Shown in pieces: positions 26,347 through 36,052 of a stretch of 64,000 nucleotides of DNA (position 1 is the stretch's first letter; each line of letters begins with the position of its first letter). A program made the translations under genes and the position numbers. The stretch lies in assembly GCF_001968815.1 (NCBI RefSeq), contig NZ_MIEQ01000046.1, positions 267,803 to 331,802 of the forward strand. Direction: 5' to 3'. The DNA comes from Motiliproteus sp. MSK22-1. Its GTDB lineage: Bacteria > Pseudomonadota > Gammaproteobacteria > Pseudomonadales > Balneatricaceae. The notes beneath the pieces were generated by a model. That model searched no databases and was not told where the DNA came from. It saw only the letters and a list, made by a program, of their open reading frames with translations.

Positions 26347-28137
26347 CTAAATATAGCGAGTGGACTCAACAATCAGCTCAGCCCCGGCATCAAACTGAAG
26401 TTTTGCCAATCTTCGGTATAAATCAGAGCTATCCATCAAACTTGAGTGATCCCCACGGGCGACCATGCGCCCCTGATCAAGCACAACAATCTCATCAGCA
26501 TTGAGAATGGTGGAAAGCCGGTGGGCTATGATTACTGTTGTACGATTGTGCATCAACTTTTCAAGTGCTTTCTGAACCTGCAGTTCACTTTCGGAATCCA
26601 GCGCACTGGTTGCCTCATCTAACAGTAATATTTTCGGGTCTTTGAGAATCGCCCTGGCTATCGCAATGCGTTGACGCTGCCCTCCTGATAGCCTCACCCC
26701 TTTATCCCCCAGATAGCTGGCATATCCATCAGGAAGCTTCGAGATAAAATCATGAGCGTGAGCCGCCTTGGCAGCAGCTACCACATCTTCGTCGCTGGCA
26801 TAAGGATTTCCATAACGAATATTGTGCCAGACGTTAGCGGAAAACAGTGCAGGCTGTTGCGGTACTAACGCTATCTGCTGACGTAACTGCACAGGATCAA
26901 GATTCCTGATGTCTGTTTTGTCAAAACGTATTCTCCCCTTCTGGGGATCATAAAAACGCAGTAATAACTCAAAGACTGTAGATTTCCCAGCTCCTGACGG
27001 CCCCACTAATGCCAGAGACTGGCCTTGACGAATTCGAAGGCTAAGATCTGTCAGGGCTGGCTGATTTGGTCTTGATGGGTAATAGAAATCAACAGCCTCC
27101 ATTGAGAGTTCTGCTTTTAGCTTACCTGCGTCTACCGACTTCTCAGGTTTTTCAATCAGGCTCCTGACCTGCAGCAACTCCATTAGTCGCTCCGTTGACC
27201 CCAAGGCCCGTTGAAGTTCGCCGAACACTTCAGACAGAGTTGCAACGGATGTAGCAACTAAAATGGCATAAAAGATAAATGCACCCAGCTCTCCTGCTGT
27301 GATTGAGCCGTTTAAGACATCATTCCCCCCCACCCAGAACATGCCGGTGATCGCGCCGAAAACTAAAAAAATAACCACGGCAATCAACATGGCTCTTTGT
27401 CGAACGCGATTCCGGCCAATCTCAAAAGCAGCTTCAACTTCCTTTTCAAAAGCAGCCTTTTCCTGAATTTCCCGGGTATAACTTTGTACCGTTTTTATAT
27501 GCTGAATGGCTTCGCCCGCATAGGTCCCTACATCTGCAACAGAATCCTGGGTTTGACGAGCAAGATTTCTAACCCGTCGGCCAAATATCAGAATAGGGGC
27601 TAACACCAAGGGTACAGCGATCAATACGATCATTGTCAGCTTAATATTGGTGACCAGCAGCATAATCAACGCGCCAATAAAGGTCAGCACACTACGCAAA
27701 GCCATCGATAATGAAGATCCAACGATGGATTGCAGCAACGTCGTATCAGTGGTCAGGCGCGACATAATCTCGCCACTTCTGTTGGTTTCAAAATAACTGG
27801 GATGCAGGGTGATAAGGTGTTCAAAAACAGCCATCCTAATATCGGCACTCACCCGTTCACCTAACCAGGAAACCAGATAGAAACGAACAAAAGTGCCAGC
27901 TGCCATTATCAGTGTCAAAAACAGTATCAGTCCGATAGCCCTGTTCAGATGGGCCGAAGAGGCCGCTAAAAAACCATCATCAATCAACATTCGCACGCCC
28001 TGCCCAATCGACAAGGTAACCAAAGCCGTTAAAACCAAGGCAACACCGGCCCCAACCAGAGTTCTCCTGTAAGGAATGATAAATCGACCCAATAATGTCA
28101 ACGTGTTGGCATATTTTCCGGTTAGATCAACAACCAT
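26347..28137 (-). CDS. ABC exporter, fused permease and ATPase (MsbA/LmrA type)
   Basis: The protein has 596 residues: six membrane spans in the first 310 residues and a C-terminal ATPase with Walker A GPSGAGKST, signature LSGGQRQRIAIARA, Walker B ILLLDEATSALD and switch His in IAHRLST. It works as a homodimer exporting lipids or hydrophobic compounds; the substrate cannot be told. It converges on the TetR gene and has no partner gene nearby. Confidence 0.92.
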   Translation of the reverse strand: MVVDLTGKYANTLTLLGRFIIPYRRTLVGAGVALVLTALVTLSIGQGVRMLIDDGFLAASSAHLNRAIGLILFLTLIMAAGTFVRFYLVSWLGERVSADIRMAVFEHLITLHPSYFETNRSGEIMSRLTTDTTLLQSIVGSSLSMALRSVLTFIGALIMLLVTNIKLTMIVLIAVPLVLAPILIFGRRVRNLARQTQDSVADVGTYAGEAIQHIKTVQSYTREIQEKAAFEKEVEAAFEIGRNRVRQRAMLIAVVIFLVFGAITGMFWVGGNDVLNGSITAGELGAFIFYAILVATSVATLSEVFGELQRALGSTERLMELLQVRSLIEKPEKSVDAGKLKAELSMEAVDFYYPSRPNQPALTDLSLRIRQGQSLALVGPSGAGKSTVFELLLRFYDPQKGRIRFDKTDIRNLDPVQLRQQIALVPQQPALFSANVWHNIRYGNPYASDEDVVAAAKAAHAHDFISKLPDGYASYLGDKGVRLSGGQRQRIAIARAILKDPKILLLDEATSALDSESELQVQKALEKLMHNRTTVIIAHRLSTILNADEIVVLDQGRMVARGDHSSLMDSSDLYRRLAKLQFDAGAELIVESTRYI

Positions 28138-28520
28138 TGGTTAGATTCCTTAAACTGCAAATTCCAAAGCTCGATATTAATTCTGGACAAGACCACACTA
28201 CTGCAGAACCTTAACACGAATAGCTTCAACCCGGTTGTCGACCTTCGCTTAAACGCTCTACAGACGATACAAAGGTGAAAGCCTGCCGCCCAGCCCAGGG
28301 AAACTGCCGTCACTGATCCCCCCCCAAAAAAAAGCCCCTTGCCAACGTTGGCAAGGGGCTTATATGCGCTAATCTCCAGCACTAACTATTAAAACCGCTA
28401 TGCTATACCTTCTGAGTTTTATAGCCCTGAGCTTTAGCCCTGAACTTCGAATTTCCGGATTTCAAGCTTCCTGATATCAAACCATCTGATATCAAAAAGC
28501 TTGCTAAGTATGTTAAGCCT
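28138..28520. other. Intergenic region holding two hairpins
   Basis: No gene is supported. It contains the 3' untranslated part of the aldehyde dehydrogenase transcript: a symmetric hairpin at 28463-28503 and a strong terminator at 28332-28361, then the upstream region of the ABC exporter. Confidence 0.5.
28332..28361 (-). terminator. Rho-independent terminator of the aldehyde dehydrogenase gene
   Basis: AAGCCCCTTGCCAA and TTGGCAAGGGGCTT form a perfect 14-bp stem with a two-base loop. On the minus strand it is followed by a run of eight T, so it ends the aldehyde dehydrogenase message. Confidence 0.9.
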
Positions 28521-30041
28521 TTAGAAAAACCCTAGTGGGCTGGTGCTGTAGCTTACAAGCAAGTTCTTAGTCTGTTGGTAATGGTCCAGCATCATCTTAT
28601 GGGTTTCGCGACCAACGCCAGATTTTTTGTAGCCGCCAAAAGCAGCATGCGCTGGATAAGCATGGTAGCAGTTAGTCCAAACCCTACCGGCCTCTATTCC
28701 GCGCCCCATACGGTAAGCCCTGTTCATATCACGAGTCCAGAGACCCGCTCCCAGACCAAATTCAGAGTCATTGGCAACAGCTAAGGCTTCGGCCTCATCT
28801 TTAAAGGTGGTCACAGCGACGACTGGACCAAAAATTTCTTCCTGGAATACTCGCATACTGTTGTTACCCTTAAACAGGGTGGGCTGGATGTAATAACCGT
28901 TATCATACCCCTCACCGACGTTGGCCGATCCACCACCAATCAACACCTGAGCGCCTTCCTGCTTACCAATTTCCAGGTAACTCATAATCTTATCAAACTG
29001 CTCTTTGGAAGCCTGAGCCCCGACCTGAGTATCAGTATCTAATGGATTACCACGCTTGATCTGAGATGTCCGTTCAATAACTCTGCCGATAAAGTCATCA
29101 TAAATAGACTCTTGAACCAACAAGCGAGATGGACAGGTACACACCTCCCCCTGATTGAAGAATGCCAGTACCGTTCCTTCAACCGCTTTGCTGATATAGT
29201 CTTCTTCCTGCTGCATCACATCTTCAAAATAAATATTGGGAGACTTACCGCCCAGTTCTACGGTTGAAGGGATAATATTCTCCGCTGCACACTTAAGAAT
29301 ATGAGAACCCACAGGGGTTGAACCTGTAAAAGCGATTTTCGCTATACGCTTACTTGTAGCAAGCGCCTGACCCGCTTCACTGCCAAACCCATTCACTATG
29401 TTCAGTACACCGGCAGGCAGCAGGTCACCAATGACTTCCACCAGCTTAAGGATCGACACAGGGGTTTGCTCTGCCGGTTTCAAGACAACGCAATTGCCGG
29501 CCACCAGAGCCGGGGCCAGCTTCCAGGCTGCCATCAAAATCGGAAAGTTCCAGGGAATAATTTGTCCCACGACGCCAAGTGGCTCATGGAAATGATAGGA
29601 GGCTGTGGTTTCATCTATCTCTGCCGCTGTGCCCTCCTGAGAACGAATGCAGCCGGCAAAATAACGGAAGTGATCAACAGCCAGAGGGATATCTGCGGCC
29701 AGTGTTTCACGGACCGCCTTACCGTTGTCCCAAGACTCGGCAACAGCTAACAGCTCAAGATTTTGTTCTATTCGATCAGCAATTTTTAACAGGATATTGG
29801 AACGCTCAGTAGCAGACGTTTTGCCCCAGGCTGACTTGGCAGCGTGGGCGGCATCAAGTGCTTTTTCTATATCAGCAGCACTGGAACGGGGAATCTCGCA
29901 GATAGCCTCACCCGTGACTGGGGTGGTATTCGTAAAGTATTGCCCTTCTACAGGCGCTACCCAATCACCACCGATATAGTTTCCGTAGCGCTCATTAAAG
30001 GAAACAACCGCATTTTCAGAACCAGGATTTGCGTAGATCAT
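28521..30041 (-). CDS. Aldehyde dehydrogenase, AldB/ExaC type
   Basis: The protein has 506 residues when started at ATG 30041, which has GGGT six bases upstream; the frame runs 47 codons further without a sensible N-terminus. It has the NAD-binding segment [14 protein letters not shown], the FTGSTPVG turn, the catalytic Glu in VELGGKSPN and the catalytic Cys in [10 protein letters not shown]. It closely resembles acetaldehyde/general aldehyde dehydrogenases (AldB, ExaC, AcoD). It appears to be a single-gene transcript ending at the terminator at 28332-28361. Confidence 0.92.
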   Translation of the reverse strand: MIYANPGSENAVVSFNERYGNYIGGDWVAPVEGQYFTNTTPVTGEAICEIPRSSAADIEKALDAAHAAKSAWGKTSATERSNILLKIADRIEQNLELLAVAESWDNGKAVRETLAADIPLAVDHFRYFAGCIRSQEGTAAEIDETTASYHFHEPLGVVGQIIPWNFPILMAAWKLAPALVAGNCVVLKPAEQTPVSILKLVEVIGDLLPAGVLNIVNGFGSEAGQALATSKRIAKIAFTGSTPVGSHILKCAAENIIPSTVELGGKSPNIYFEDVMQQEEDYISKAVEGTVLAFFNQGEVCTCPSRLLVQESIYDDFIGRVIERTSQIKRGNPLDTDTQVGAQASKEQFDKIMSYLEIGKQEGAQVLIGGGSANVGEGYDNGYYIQPTLFKGNNSMRVFQEEIFGPVVAVTTFKDEAEALAVANDSEFGLGAGLWTRDMNRAYRMGRGIEAGRVWTNCYHAYPAHAAFGGYKKSGVGRETHKMMLDHYQQTKNLLVSYSTSPLGFF

Positions 30042-30383
30042 ATCAGTACCCTTTTTCTCATTATTTTTCGAATTGATCGCTAAGGAATAATGACCCCGGT
30101 CACAACCCTTGAGTTTCTCAATTATTTTATGGGGGCACCCATTGATCAGGTATCGTACTTTGGAACTGAAAAAACTAGTCACTTGGTACTAATAAATATA
30201 GGTGGCAGGAAGGGCTATCAGATGCAGTAAGAGCTAATTACTGGGAACTTTATTATTAGAAACGCCCCAGGCTCTATAGATACTGGACCTCCAGGAAATC
30301 CTCAAGGGTTTATATAGTTCACCGAAGTGTTGGGCACAACCCTCACTTCGGTGGTGTTATGCAACTGACAGGCGTATCTCAAA
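30042..30383. other. Intergenic region upstream of the aldehyde dehydrogenase
   Basis: No gene is supported. It includes the hairpin of the DUF1127 gene at 30320-30353. The rest should hold the aldehyde dehydrogenase promoter; no clear sigma70 or sigma54 motif was found. Confidence 0.35.
30320..30353 (-). terminator. Hairpin after the DUF1127 gene
   Basis: CACCGAAGTG and CACTTCGGTG form a perfect 10-bp stem whose loop contains further pairing (GTTG/CAAC). It lies about 30 bases past the DUF1127 stop. The tail on the minus strand is AACTATATA, so termination may be weak. Confidence 0.6.
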
Positions 30384-30605
30384 CTAAGACCTCCAGAAGG
30401 GTTTCGTAGCTTCATCCTGTGCCTGAGATCGCGTAATGCCTATATCTTTCAACATATGATCACTGAGTTCTCCGAGATCAGCTCGACTGCGATAGTTCTG
30501 TCTCCATTTAACTAAGCTATTCTTAACCGAATCGAGTATGCTTTTAACACAGGCTGCTTTACTTTTTGTTGTACTGACTCTTAATTCTATACATTGTGTC
30601 GCCAT
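30384..30605 (-). CDS. DUF1127 domain protein
   Basis: The protein has 73 residues. The C-terminal half carries the DUF1127 (YjiS-like) motif: Arg-rich helix followed by LGELSDHMLKDIGITRSQA and the ending KPFWRS. Members are small Arg-rich proteins; some bind RNA and act in phosphate or stress responses. It is divergent from the LysR-type gene, 102 bases away, and may be its target. Confidence 0.9.
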   Translation of the reverse strand: MATQCIELRVSTTKSKAACVKSILDSVKNSLVKWRQNYRSRADLGELSDHMLKDIGITRSQAQDEATKPFWRS

Positions 30606-30636
30606 TTTTTCTCTCCAAGTACTGTTTTAGACATAG

Positions 30637-30649
30637 TAATCATTGATTA
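30637..30649. promoter_or_regulatory. Candidate LysR-type box
   Basis: TAATCATTGATTA is a perfect dyad around one central base and fits the T-N11-A consensus of LysR-family regulators. It lies midway in the 102-base divergent region between the DUF1127 and LysR genes. Confidence 0.5.
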
Positions 30650-30707
30650 TTTACACCATACTGACAAACGATAATAACTTCTTTCACTTAAGATATAGTT
30701 AACCGAA

Positions 30708-31646
30708 ATGTCAGATAGACTACCTCCGCTAAATGCGCTTCGAGTTTTTCGCTACGCTGCAGAGTCATTGAGTTTTAAGTCAGCAGCCGAATCGCTATTT
30801 GTAACTCAAGCAGCCGTAAGTCAACAAATCAGAACCTTAGAGCAGAACCTGGGAGTGAAGCTATTTGAACGTCTGAATAGGGAAGTTGCTTTAACCACAG
30901 CAGGGAAGCAGCTACTGCCTTTTGTCACTCGCGGTTTTGCTGCGTTTGAAGAAGGCGTTGCAGGGCTGCGCGATGATCCGGAGCCAAACCTTCTGATCAT
31001 TACTGCTCTTCCTTCATTTTCAAGTCGCTGGCTAGTTCCCAGGCTAGGAAAGTTTCAAGCAGAGCATGCAAGTATCAACATTCATATCTCTCCTTCGATT
31101 ACCGTCGAAACCTTTAGTGGAAGCAATATTGATATTGCCATTCGCTACGGTAAGGGGAACTATCCTGGTTTACGGGCACAGTTTCTACAACATGATTTTC
31201 TGGTACCGGTGTGTCATCCGGATGTTGTAGACATGAATTCAGATGTCATTCCTCAGTTGGCAGCAATGCCACTGCTCTTCGATGAAGGTCAGGATTTAGA
31301 CAATGGTTGGCAACTGTTTCTCAAGAAACTAAACCTTTCTAAAGAAAAGGCAGTCTCAAGACTGGTCGTAACGGATTCAACCATGTTGGTTGAACCTATT
31401 TTGTGCAAACAGGGGATCTCTTTACTAAGGTACAGTCTTGTCTACGAACTACTCAAACACGGTCAACTAATCTGCCCTATTCCTTTTTACTATCAATCGG
31501 GCTATTCATATTACCTTGTTGCACCAGACGCTCACTTTCAACGGCCAAAGGTAGCACTTTTTGAACGCTGGCTGATCAACGAAATGAAGGAAATTGGACA
31601 ACACTGGTCTGAGTTTCGTGGCAACGGACTTTCTCTAATGACTTAG
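30708..31646 (+). CDS. LysR-family transcriptional regulator, GcvA-like
   Basis: The protein has 312 residues. The N-terminal winged helix-turn-helix is FKSAAESLFVTQAAVSQQIR (about residues 23-42), followed by the linker and an effector domain containing LPSFSSRWLVPRLGKF and IDIAIRYG, as in GcvA. The effector is unknown. It is divergent from DUF1127 and upstream of DUF1272, so either could be regulated by it. Confidence 0.9.
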   Translation: MSDRLPPLNALRVFRYAAESLSFKSAAESLFVTQAAVSQQIRTLEQNLGVKLFERLNREVALTTAGKQLLPFVTRGFAAFEEGVAGLRDDPEPNLLIITALPSFSSRWLVPRLGKFQAEHASINIHISPSITVETFSGSNIDIAIRYGKGNYPGLRAQFLQHDFLVPVCHPDVVDMNSDVIPQLAAMPLLFDEGQDLDNGWQLFLKKLNLSKEKAVSRLVVTDSTMLVEPILCKQGISLLRYSLVYELLKHGQLICPIPFYYQSGYSYYLVAPDAHFQRPKVALFERWLINEMKEIGQHWSEFRGNGLSLMT

Positions 31647-31743
31647 CCCCATGTCCCAAATTGACTGAAAGAGGTCATTGTTGCCATCAAGTGCGCCCTT
31701 CATACTACCCGGTATCTGAAGTTCTTAAGTAGGAAAACCAAAT

Positions 31744-32052
31744 ATGCTGGAATTAAGACCAAACTGTGAGCACTGCAATATAGATCTATCCCCAGACGCT
31801 ACAACTGCGATGATCTGTAGTTTTGAATGTACTTTTTGTCGAAATTGCGTGGAAAAACACCTCAGTAACGTCTGCCCCAACTGTGGAGGCGGATTCACGC
31901 TTCGGCCAATACGACCAAGCCGTAACTGGAATAACCAGAATGATTTGCACCACCACCCTGCGATTGAATCTCGTACACACAAACCGGTAAATCTTGAATA
32001 TCACCGGAAATTTTCAGCTCCTATAGTAAAAATCAAACCTCAGGATCGCTGA
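31744..32052 (+). CDS. DUF1272 cysteine-rich protein
   Basis: The protein has 102 residues. The first 55 form the DUF1272 domain, starting MLELRPNCEHC and containing CTFCRNC and CPNCGG, a treble pattern of Cys pairs that should bind two zinc ions. The tail is polar and His/Arg-rich. It lies 40 bases before the GlxA-like gene and probably shares its transcript. Function unknown. Confidence 0.88.
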   Translation: MLELRPNCEHCNIDLSPDATTAMICSFECTFCRNCVEKHLSNVCPNCGGGFTLRPIRPSRNWNNQNDLHHHPAIESRTHKPVNLEYHRKFSAPIVKIKPQDR

Positions 32053-32091
32053 TATGGCCTTTGGGCCAGATTAAGCCCCTCTGGAGTATTC

Positions 32092-33063
32092 ATGAAAACG
32101 ATTGCGGTTCTTGCATATCCCGGTTGCCAGGTGCTGGACGTTACCGGGCCTTTACAGGCGTTTGCAACGGCAAACCAGTTTCTCGGCAGCAATGGCTATG
32201 AGATTACTATTACGGCACCGGACACTGAGGTGATCAAGACAAACTCTGGGATATCCTTGCAGGTTGACCAGAACTTTAATGCTCTCAGGCCGGTTGATAC
32301 CCTACTGATAGCCGGCGGTTCCGGCGTCTTTGATCAACTTAATAACGAGTTGCTGGTTCGGAGAATTCAACTTCAGAATGATCACTGTCGCCGTTTGGGT
32401 TCTGTTTGTACCGGTGCATTCTTGCTGGCCGCAACGGGACTTCTTGAGGGTCTGCGAGCAGTTACACATTGGCGATATTGTAAACAGCTGGCAACAATGC
32501 ATCCCAAGATACAGGTTGAAGAGAACGCGCTGTTTATTCGAGACCAGGGAATTTACAGCTCCGCTGGTGTGACCGCAGGTATTGATCTGGCGTTATCCAT
32601 GATAACGGAAGATCATAGCCATTCTGTGGCAATGAAAGTTGCTCAAGAACTGGTTATGTATGTGCATAGACCCGGAGGACAGTCTCAATTCAGCACTCTG
32701 TTACAGGCACAAACCAATGGCTCATCGTTACGGGGCTTACTCGACTATATCCAGAATCATCCGACAGCAGACCTTACAACAGAAGCCTTGGCTGAGCGAC
32801 AATCAGTAAGCCCCAGGCATCTATCACGTCTGTTCAAGCAAAAGCTGGGGCAGTCACCTGCCGCATTTGTAGAAGAAGTACGTCTTGAACAAGCACGGGG
32901 AAAGCTGGAACGATCGGATATCGGCTTTCAGCAAATAGCCGTCCAGAGCGGTTTCAGCAGTGCTGACCAATTAAGACGGGCATTCACTCGTAAATTTGGA
33001 ATCTCTCCACGTCAATATAGAGAACGTTTCGCGAACACCGTAAATCCTGGAGCCAGTGTATGA
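32092..33063 (+). CDS. GlxA-family transcriptional regulator (DJ-1/PfpI plus AraC)
   Basis: The protein has 323 residues. The N-terminal DJ-1/PfpI-like domain includes the nucleophile-elbow sequence GSVCTGAFLLAATG. The C-terminal AraC domain has two helix-turn-helix units (TEALAERQSVSPRHLSRLFK and IAVQSGFSSADQLRRAF). Such proteins activate nearby catabolic or transport genes. Its stop overlaps the MFS start (GTATGA), so the transporter is the likely target and partner. Confidence 0.92.
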   Translation: MKTIAVLAYPGCQVLDVTGPLQAFATANQFLGSNGYEITITAPDTEVIKTNSGISLQVDQNFNALRPVDTLLIAGGSGVFDQLNNELLVRRIQLQNDHCRRLGSVCTGAFLLAATGLLEGLRAVTHWRYCKQLATMHPKIQVEENALFIRDQGIYSSAGVTAGIDLALSMITEDHSHSVAMKVAQELVMYVHRPGGQSQFSTLLQAQTNGSSLRGLLDYIQNHPTADLTTEALAERQSVSPRHLSRLFKQKLGQSPAAFVEEVRLEQARGKLERSDIGFQQIAVQSGFSSADQLRRAFTRKFGISPRQYRERFANTVNPGASV

Positions 33064-34247
33064 ACGCAAATGTAATAATTCTAGCGCTTTGCCAAGCCTT
33101 ACTCATCAGTGGGAATATACTTCTCGTCTCAGTAAACGCCCTGATCGGTACAGAACTGGCACCATCAAGCAGTTTAATCACATTGCCTGTCGCGCTTCAG
33201 TTCATTGGCCTCATGTGTGCCACCATTCCTGCATCTTTTATTATGCAAAAGGTGGGACGAAAGCGTGGGTTTTATCTTGGCAACTTGGTTGGTATTGCGG
33301 GAGCACTAGCCTCAATCACCGGCCTGTACAATCAAAGCTTTACAATGTTCTGTCTCGGAACAACACTGCTGGGCGTTGGCATAGGGTTTGGTAATCTTTA
33401 CCGCTTTGCCGCAGTCGAAGTCTGCCACCCAGACTACAAGGCGAGAGCTATTTCCATGACTTTGGCTGGCGGGGTGTTGGCAGCAGTTCTGGGACCTAAC
33501 CTGGCCATCTATAGTCGAGACTGGTCTTCAGAACAACCTTTCATTGGTGCGTTTATCGGATTACTGGGACTTTACGTTTTAGCTTTGATCCTGCTGAGCC
33601 GTATTCGTATCAACAACAGCACAGAAGCGCCAAGCAATCAGCAGGCTCGCCCGTTGCTCGACATTCTTAAACAACCCGTTTTCTTTGTTGCTGTCATTGC
33701 GGGAATTGTTGGATACGGAGTAATGGTTCTGGTCATGACTGCAACTCCGTTGGCGATGACCCACCATGGATTTCATTTTGGCGAGGCCGCTGTGGTTATA
33801 GAGTGGCATGTACTGGGGATGTTTGTTCCATCCTTTTTTACCGGTCGGCTCATTGAGCGCTTCGGTATTCATCCGATGATGCAGTTGGGAGGCGTCCTTA
33901 CCTTACTCTGTTTAGTCATCAATTTGCTAGGGCAAAGTTATCTGCATTTTCTCATAGCCTTGGTGCTATTAGGTGTTGGCTGGAACTTCCTGTTTATCAG
34001 CGCAACTCAGCTTGTCACACAAGCATATACGGCAGCCGAAAAAGCCAAATCACAAGCGATGAACGAATTTCTGGTATTCAGCACAGTCAGCGTGGCGGCA
34101 TTGGCATCAGGTTGGCTGGAAGCAGCATGGGGCTGGCAGGAGATGAACTTACTGATGATCCCTATTGTTGTCGGCTGCATGCTGATAATCCAGTCATATG
34201 GCCGAAAGCAATCACCTGTAAATCAGGAAGTTAGCGCGAAAAGTTAA
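33060..34247 (+). CDS. MFS transporter
   Basis: The protein has 395 residues with about twelve hydrophobic spans and the loop-2 motif QKVGRKRG of the major facilitator superfamily. It overlaps the regulator gene by four bases. The substrate is unknown; the coupling to a GlxA-type regulator suggests export or uptake of a small metabolite. Confidence 0.88.
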   Translation: MNANVIILALCQALLISGNILLVSVNALIGTELAPSSSLITLPVALQFIGLMCATIPASFIMQKVGRKRGFYLGNLVGIAGALASITGLYNQSFTMFCLGTTLLGVGIGFGNLYRFAAVEVCHPDYKARAISMTLAGGVLAAVLGPNLAIYSRDWSSEQPFIGAFIGLLGLYVLALILLSRIRINNSTEAPSNQQARPLLDILKQPVFFVAVIAGIVGYGVMVLVMTATPLAMTHHGFHFGEAAVVIEWHVLGMFVPSFFTGRLIERFGIHPMMQLGGVLTLLCLVINLLGQSYLHFLIALVLLGVGWNFLFISATQLVTQAYTAAEKAKSQAMNEFLVFSTVSVAALASGWLEAAWGWQEMNLLMIPIVVGCMLIIQSYGRKQSPVNQEVSAKS

Positions 34248-34309
34248 GTTAATGACATAAATATGTAAAAGTACCAGGTACGATTTATTCCGAAGGACAT
34301 TACTTTATG

Positions 34310-34347
34310 CTGAAGTTCAGAGCCCTCCACTGAGCTCTGAACTTCAG
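34310..34347. terminator. Perfect 14-bp hairpin between convergent genes
   Basis: CTGAAGTTCAGAGC (34310-34323) and GCTCTGAACTTCAG (34334-34347) pair without mismatch around a ten-base loop. It separates the MFS gene from the DUF1289 gene and could serve both, but neither strand has a U tract. Confidence 0.6.
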
Positions 34348-34368
34348 CCGATTGTCCCCCGTCTCGGC

Positions 34369-34599
34369 TTAAAAAGACTCATCACTTCTGGAAGGCAGAT
34401 AAGAGCTTGAATACAACGCTTCATGTGCTTTTCGCCGCTCAGCTGCTTTTTCAAGAATTTTCAATCGTGTACTTCGATCAGCCTCATACCAACCGGTAAT
34501 TTCACTCAACTGACGAAAGCACCCCAGGCAGGTATCGTTACCGTCCAAACAGCAATGTCGCACACAAGGGCTGGCTATATCTTCAGAATTATTGGGCAT
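34369..34599 (-). CDS. DUF1289 protein
   Basis: The protein has 76 residues with the DUF1289 signature: SPCVRHCCLDGNDTCLGCFR, then EITGWYEA. The four cysteines are probably a metal site. Family members are common in Gammaproteobacteria and lack a firm function. It stands alone. Confidence 0.88.
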   Translation of the reverse strand: MPNNSEDIASPCVRHCCLDGNDTCLGCFRQLSEITGWYEADRSTRLKILEKAAERRKAHEALYSSSYLPSRSDESF

Positions 34600-34753
34600 C
34601 TAAGGTTCCCGGTGCTTGACGCACCTTATGTCTTAACAAATCCAGCAAAGATGGAATAAACCTGCCAGGGGGCTACCGTGAACCTGATGCAATTAATTAG
34701 TAGCTCCCGCGCTTTAGCAGCTCCCGTAGTAAATAGTTTAGCCAAGAACGGGA

Positions 34754-34936
34754 CTATCGAGGAAACCAAATGACCAGAAAACCACAGATTAATGTTATTA
34801 AGATAAAGTAGGTAATGAACCGTCTGACCGAAAGTGACGTCCGCTTTTTAAAATGGGACGCTTTGCCGCAGTTAGGACACTGCTCAAGATCATCAGAAAT
34901 ACGATTACCACAGTACAGACAATTAACCTTACTCAC
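34754..34936 (-). CDS. Zinc-ribbon protein with a C-terminal membrane span (DnrP-like)
   Basis: The protein is 60 residues when started at GTG 34936, which has GGAAG five bases upstream; a TTG at 34948 directly after the preceding stop is also possible. It has a zinc ribbon CLYCGN...CPNCGKASHF and one span (YFILITLICGFLVIWF) ending in PR. It resembles small proteins labelled DnrP in Pseudomonas, from memory only. It follows the carbonic anhydrase gene directly and is probably co-transcribed. Confidence 0.75.
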   Translation of the reverse strand: MSKVNCLYCGNRISDDLEQCPNCGKASHFKKRTSLSVRRFITYFILITLICGFLVIWFPR

Positions 34937-34948
34937 AGAATCTTCCAA

Positions 34949-35575
34949 CTACATTCTAAATATCGGCTCAATTTTATAGGGATTATTCACACAGACCGAC
35001 AGGTCATGAAGAATTCCATCGTCAATTCCGTAAACCCATCCATGAATAGCCAGCTCCTGCCCCTTTTTCCAGGCATTTTGAACAATGGTCGTATGACTAA
35101 CATTAGCCACCTGTTCAATAACATTCAGCTCACAGAGCAGATTCTGTCGTTCCTTGTCGCTTTTACAGCTGTCGATTTTGTTGCGATGAAGGCGGTATAC
35201 GTCCTTTATGTGACGTAGCCAGCTATCGATAAGTCCAAATTGTTGATTGCCCAGCGCAGCGCTAACACCGCCACATCCATAATGGCCACAGACAATAATG
35301 TGCTTCACTTCCAGTACTTCTACTGCGTACTGAATCACCGACATACAATTTAAATCGGAATGCACGACAACGTTAGCGATGTTCCGATGAACAAAAACCT
35401 CACCGGGCTCTAAAGCCACAATCTGGTTTGCCGGAACACGACTGTCAGAGCAACCAATCCACAAAAATTCAGGTTTTTGTTGACCCGACAGGCGTTTGAA
35501 GAAATCCGGATCTTCTTTTCTGACTTTTTCCGCCCATTCACGATTCCGCTTAAACAGTTTCTGGTCGATTTCCAT
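34949..35575 (-). CDS. can: Beta-class carbonic anhydrase
   Basis: The protein has 208 residues. Zinc ligands are Cys42, Asp44 (CSDSR), His98 and Cys101 (HYGCGG), at the same positions as in E. coli Can. It interconverts CO2 and bicarbonate in the cytoplasm. It is followed without a gap by the zinc-ribbon gene. Confidence 0.95.
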   Translation of the reverse strand: MEIDQKLFKRNREWAEKVRKEDPDFFKRLSGQQKPEFLWIGCSDSRVPANQIVALEPGEVFVHRNIANVVVHSDLNCMSVIQYAVEVLEVKHIIVCGHYGCGGVSAALGNQQFGLIDSWLRHIKDVYRLHRNKIDSCKSDKERQNLLCELNVIEQVANVSHTTIVQNAWKKGQELAIHGWVYGIDDGILHDLSVCVNNPYKIEPIFRM

Positions 35576-36052
35576 TGTTATGCAGGCACCTAGTCACAAA
35601 GTAGTAGAGTCGTATTTGAGAAGAGATTTTCTACTAGCCGGCATACAAAACGCAACTGCTTTTGATGTCTATTTCTAACTTCTCTTGTTTTGGCAGCAGA
35701 TATAGGGAGCAGGATAAAGATTCAGAATCAACGCAGCCCATCCAGAACGGCAGGCTCCTTGTCCAGGCACTAGTTACAGGACAGAACAAAACAACATTCT
35801 TCTTTATCATTTTCAGTCCAGAGTTCCTTAGTGCAATCACAATCTTTTCCAGTCAAATCATAATCTTTCAGATCAGCTCTATCGACTGATGCAGGACTGG
35901 GGCTATAGTCGTCTCTATTGATCCTGTCTTTGGTTTACTGCAGCAGGGTCGGAAGTGGGAAAAAGCTGGTATGGATATAAGTAACCTTCCATACCAGAAA
36001 CCCTAACGGATATATTTGCACCTGTTGCGTTTAGCCAGCATTAGCTAACTCG
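35576..36052. other. Intergenic region
   Basis: No gene is convincing: short open frames on both strands have unnatural composition. The only clear element is the terminator of the tct operon at 35966-35997. Confidence 0.4.
35966..35997 (-). terminator. Terminator of the tctCBA operon
   Basis: CTGGTATGGA and TCCATACCAG form a perfect 10-bp stem. On the minus strand it is followed by CTTTTTCCC, about 55 bases after the tctA stop. Confidence 0.75.

Noticed and set aside
30042..30383. Sigma54 promoter before the aldehyde dehydrogenase
   Set aside because: ExaC-type genes sometimes have such promoters, but no GG-N10-GC pattern with the proper flanks was found.
35634..35889. Two opposing frames of 68 and 75 residues in the gap after carbonic anhydrase
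   Set aside because: They overlap each other, lack ribosome sites and have unlikely residue composition.
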